This document shows positions 62,092 to 64,000 of a stretch of DNA of 64,000 nt, piece after piece. A program made the translations under genes and the position numbers. Origin of the DNA: Limnephilus marmoratus (lineage: Eukaryota; Arthropoda; Insecta; Trichoptera; Limnephilidae); assembly GCA_917880885.1 (NCBI GenBank), contig OU862908.1, positions 58,301,819 through 58,365,818 of the forward strand, read 5' to 3'. The notes beneath the pieces are model-generated. The model searched no databases and was not told the DNA's origin. It saw nothing but the letters and a program-made list of their open reading frames with translations. Position 1 is the stretch's first letter. Each line of letters opens with the position of its first letter.

Positions 62092-62129
62092 CTGGGGACA
62101 GAAACAACATTCACTAAGTATATTTTATT

Positions 62130-62215
62130 CATTTTTGAGTTATAATGCCGTGTGGCGCTTTCACCTTCTCTAACCAACGCTTCAGACGTTGTTAATAAGT
62201 AAATCATCAGGACAG
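62130..62215 (-). repeat. Old PLE arm with hammerhead-like remnant
   Basis: The minus strand has CUGAUGA, then GAAGCGUUGGUUAGAGAAGG and GCGCCACACGGCAUUAUAAC, parallel to the young PLE arms. Stem II is not preserved. The triplet here is GUU, the canonical NUH type. Confidence 0.5.
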
Positions 62216-62358
62216 TTATATTTATTTACTTACGCCCTTTTACGGGGCTTTTACATAAGAATGAAATTTACAAATTACACTATGATTAAATAATATATAA
62301 ATACTATATATTTCTTTAACAAAGAAATAAAATAGTTATTTTGCAACGAAATACATAG

Positions 62359-62760
62359 TTCAAATAAATGAAGACAATAGAAGCGAAGCTCAATCGAAAA
62401 TCTGGAAACAGAAAAATCAGAAAAACACATTGACACCTCTGGGACTCGAACCCAGGACCTCTTGCTCATACATAAAGATAGTTGCCAATAATATATGCGT
62501 TAAAGAAAATGAAGATAATGTAGGTGGTTCTTAGAAGTATGGTACAGGTAAACATGACCGAATTTCATATCAACACCGTGGCGCAGTGGTTAGCGCGTTT
62601 GCCAGGAAAGCAAGAGGTCCTGGGTTCGAGTCCCAGAGGTGTCAATGTGTTTTTCTGATTTTTCTGTTTCCAGATTTTCGATTGAGTTTCGCTTATATTG
62701 TCTTCATTTATTTGAATGTTGCAATTTGAGGTTTTGCTCATGAAGTTAAAATAAAAAATG
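62359..62760 (+). mobile_element. tRNA-containing fold-back element T2
   Basis: The left arm 62359-62465 is the inverted copy of 62610-62716 (107 bp, about two mismatches). Between them is the upstream region shared with T1 (AAAGATAG…GCCAATAATAT, TGAAGATAATGT, GTTCTTAG, TGACCGAATT). After the right arm comes the full tail (GCAATTTGAGGTTTTGCTCA). I found no clear target duplication. Confidence 0.68.
62572..62643 (+). repeat. tRNA-like Pol III module in T2 (not a functional tRNA)
   Basis: Cloverleaf with D stem GCGC/GCGC, anticodon stem TTTGC/GCAAG, perfect T arm, and 5 of 7 acceptor pairs. Box A TGGCGCAGTGG and box B GGTTCGAGTCC are intact. Anticodon loop CAGGAAA again has A at position 33. 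A GGA anticodon would mean tRNA-Ser, which should have a long variable arm; this one has five bases. Confidence 0.6.
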
Positions 62761-62820
62761 AATTTTATAGTATTTATTGTACGTAGTTGAGCTGCCTCAG
62801 TAACAGTATTTTGTATTTGT

Positions 62821-63190
62821 TTAAGACAGATTGAAAATGTCCACTGACTTGGTATAATTATTTCCCTCCATTAGTATTCTGAGCAAAGAGGAATACATAT
62901 GGTAGTTAGTTCCAGAATTTCTGCACTGAAATAAATCCTGACTTCTGGTATTACGTAGTGGAATCCGGAAGCTCATCAATTCAAGCAATACCGGACTATC
63001 AACTAAATTATTTAGAATTTGATACAGAAATACCAAATCAGTGAAAATTCTTCTGTCTGACAATTTGAGCATATTCATATCATTTAAAATAGTGTTGCAG
63101 TTTAACATAATTGCTGGAATACCCATTTTAAAATTTAGAAAATGTAAGAATTTGTTTTGTATTCTTTCAACAGCTTGTATATGTATATTA
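62821..63190 (-). pseudogene. LINE family K-like C-terminal fragment
   Basis: The minus frame 63126-62821 reads LSDRRIFTDLVFLYQILNNL, VDSPVLLELMSFRIPLRNTR and SGTNYHMYSSLLRI, colinear with the fragment at 26385. Upstream residues to about 63190 extend it. It lies in the 5'-side intron right of exon a. Confidence 0.65.
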
Positions 63191-64000
63191 TAATATGGGT
63201 TCTCACCATAGACATATGAATATTAATAGACCAGAACATAAAGGTGAGGGGAAGAAACCAACTACAGCGGGGCGCAGAGCGGGAAGATGAATTCGGTGAT
63301 ATGTGATTCGTCAATAACTCAATCTGAGAGTATGTGGGCATCTCGCATTATAATATCACCATTTAGTTTTTAAAAGTAAACTCTGCTCTTTAATGAATAG
63401 ACTTTTTTACATGGGAGCGCGAATTGCTCGCCGCGAAATGAACAAATTTACAATTTCCAAATACAGCAAAGTAAAGTTCGCCTATTTTCATAGTCCAATA
63501 TTTTGTTAAGACACTTTTACAAATGTTTCATAATTTACTTACCCCACAAAACAGCGACGAACACACGCCATGTGCCTCGAGTGATAGTGTGTGTTACAAA
63601 AACGACCATATTATGTGATCTGAATAAGCTTATAATAAAGTAAAATAATGCTTTCCTATGGAATGTAATACGACAATTGGGTTTATTCTCTTTTTCACTT
63701 CTATTTTTACACGTTTTCAAAACACAAGCCACTATTTTTGCCGTGTTATTTCGTAAAATGCACCGATGAGTGCTCGACGCTGGCTCGCAGAAGAATGATG
63801 ACATCACATTTTTTAGATTCACGCGAAGCCATACTCGTTCCCAGCCGGTTCCAATGGAACCGGTACGGGGAGGGGGAAATAATACGCTTTTATCGCTTAG
63901 GGCAGGTCTATTAATATTCATATGTCTATGGTTCTCACAGACGGGAGAATTGTACTCAAGTTGACTTCTAACATATGCAAAATATAACAGTTTAATACAC
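63191..64000. other. No recognised exon
   Basis: A donor-like GTGGG|GTAAGT on the minus strand at 63543 follows a short open stretch, but no acceptor or ankyrin-like coding supports an exon. Confidence 0.35.

Noticed and set aside
60529..60884. Overlapping Arg/Pro-rich frames on both strands
   Set aside because: GC-rich shadows of exon b, which is supported by splice sites and phase.
63543..63609. Possible first coding exon on the minus strand (ATG at 63609, donor GTAAGT at 63542)
   Set aside because: The donor is good, but the 22-residue frame has no family resemblance and lies downstream of where more ankyrin repeats are expected; it may be chance.

Overview
This is an insect nuclear genome window. 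It is AT-rich and dominated by transposons, with one split host gene on the minus strand. Several repeats resemble ones common in butterflies and moths: an AACGACTTCAAAAAG-type repeat near 12.1 kb, the short 3' end of an RTE-like element, and a repeat end with CACCGTGACACGAGA near 18.2 kb. Lepidoptera is my best guess, but I cannot prove it from sequence alone.

Host gene. Six exons on the minus strand (62091-61951, 60867-60603, 57977-57774, 57263-56903, 55714-55395, 3393-2786) have GT/AG borders and perfectly matching phases. Together they give 1899 nt (633 codons) of open reading frame. The protein begins with the end of an ankyrin repeat. It then runs through Ser/Gly-rich, Asn/His-rich and two poly-proline segments to a conserved C-terminal-type region. 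It looks like the espin/Forked family of actin-bundling proteins, most likely the insect forked gene. Both ends lie outside the window. The last two exons seen are separated by a 52,001-bp intron.

Intron content. The giant intron is a record of nested insertions. An intact RTE-like retrotransposon (46716-50111, one 1011-aa ORF) sits with a 12-bp target duplication inside an older Jockey/CR1-type LINE. A Penelope-like element (PLE, 7457-9537) sits with a 14-bp duplication inside another copy of that LINE. A 560-bp tRNA-containing element (4734-5293) sits with a 12-bp duplication inside a third repeat, whose uninterrupted paralogue is at about 28.1 kb. Further PLE copies are at 39755-40851, 41976-42190 and 52869-53032, each with a 12-13-bp duplication. 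Also present are four TTAA-flanked piggyBac-like MITEs, a hAT-like MITE with an 8-bp duplication, several other MITEs, a tRNA-derived SINE family and LINE 3' ends.

Most interesting signals. (1) PLE copies and the tRNA-containing elements share one architecture: the 3' part is duplicated in inverted orientation at the other end, in one case with perfect 96-bp and 50-bp inverted repeats and a circularly permuted unit. (2) The PLE arms carry a hammerhead-ribozyme-like core with an altered cleavage triplet. (3) The 5' junction of the intact RTE carries a 17-bp templated inverted insert copied from the target. These point to fold-back or template-switching reverse transcription acting on several unrelated families at this locus. 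I found no CRISPR array, rRNA gene or convincing functional tRNA gene.
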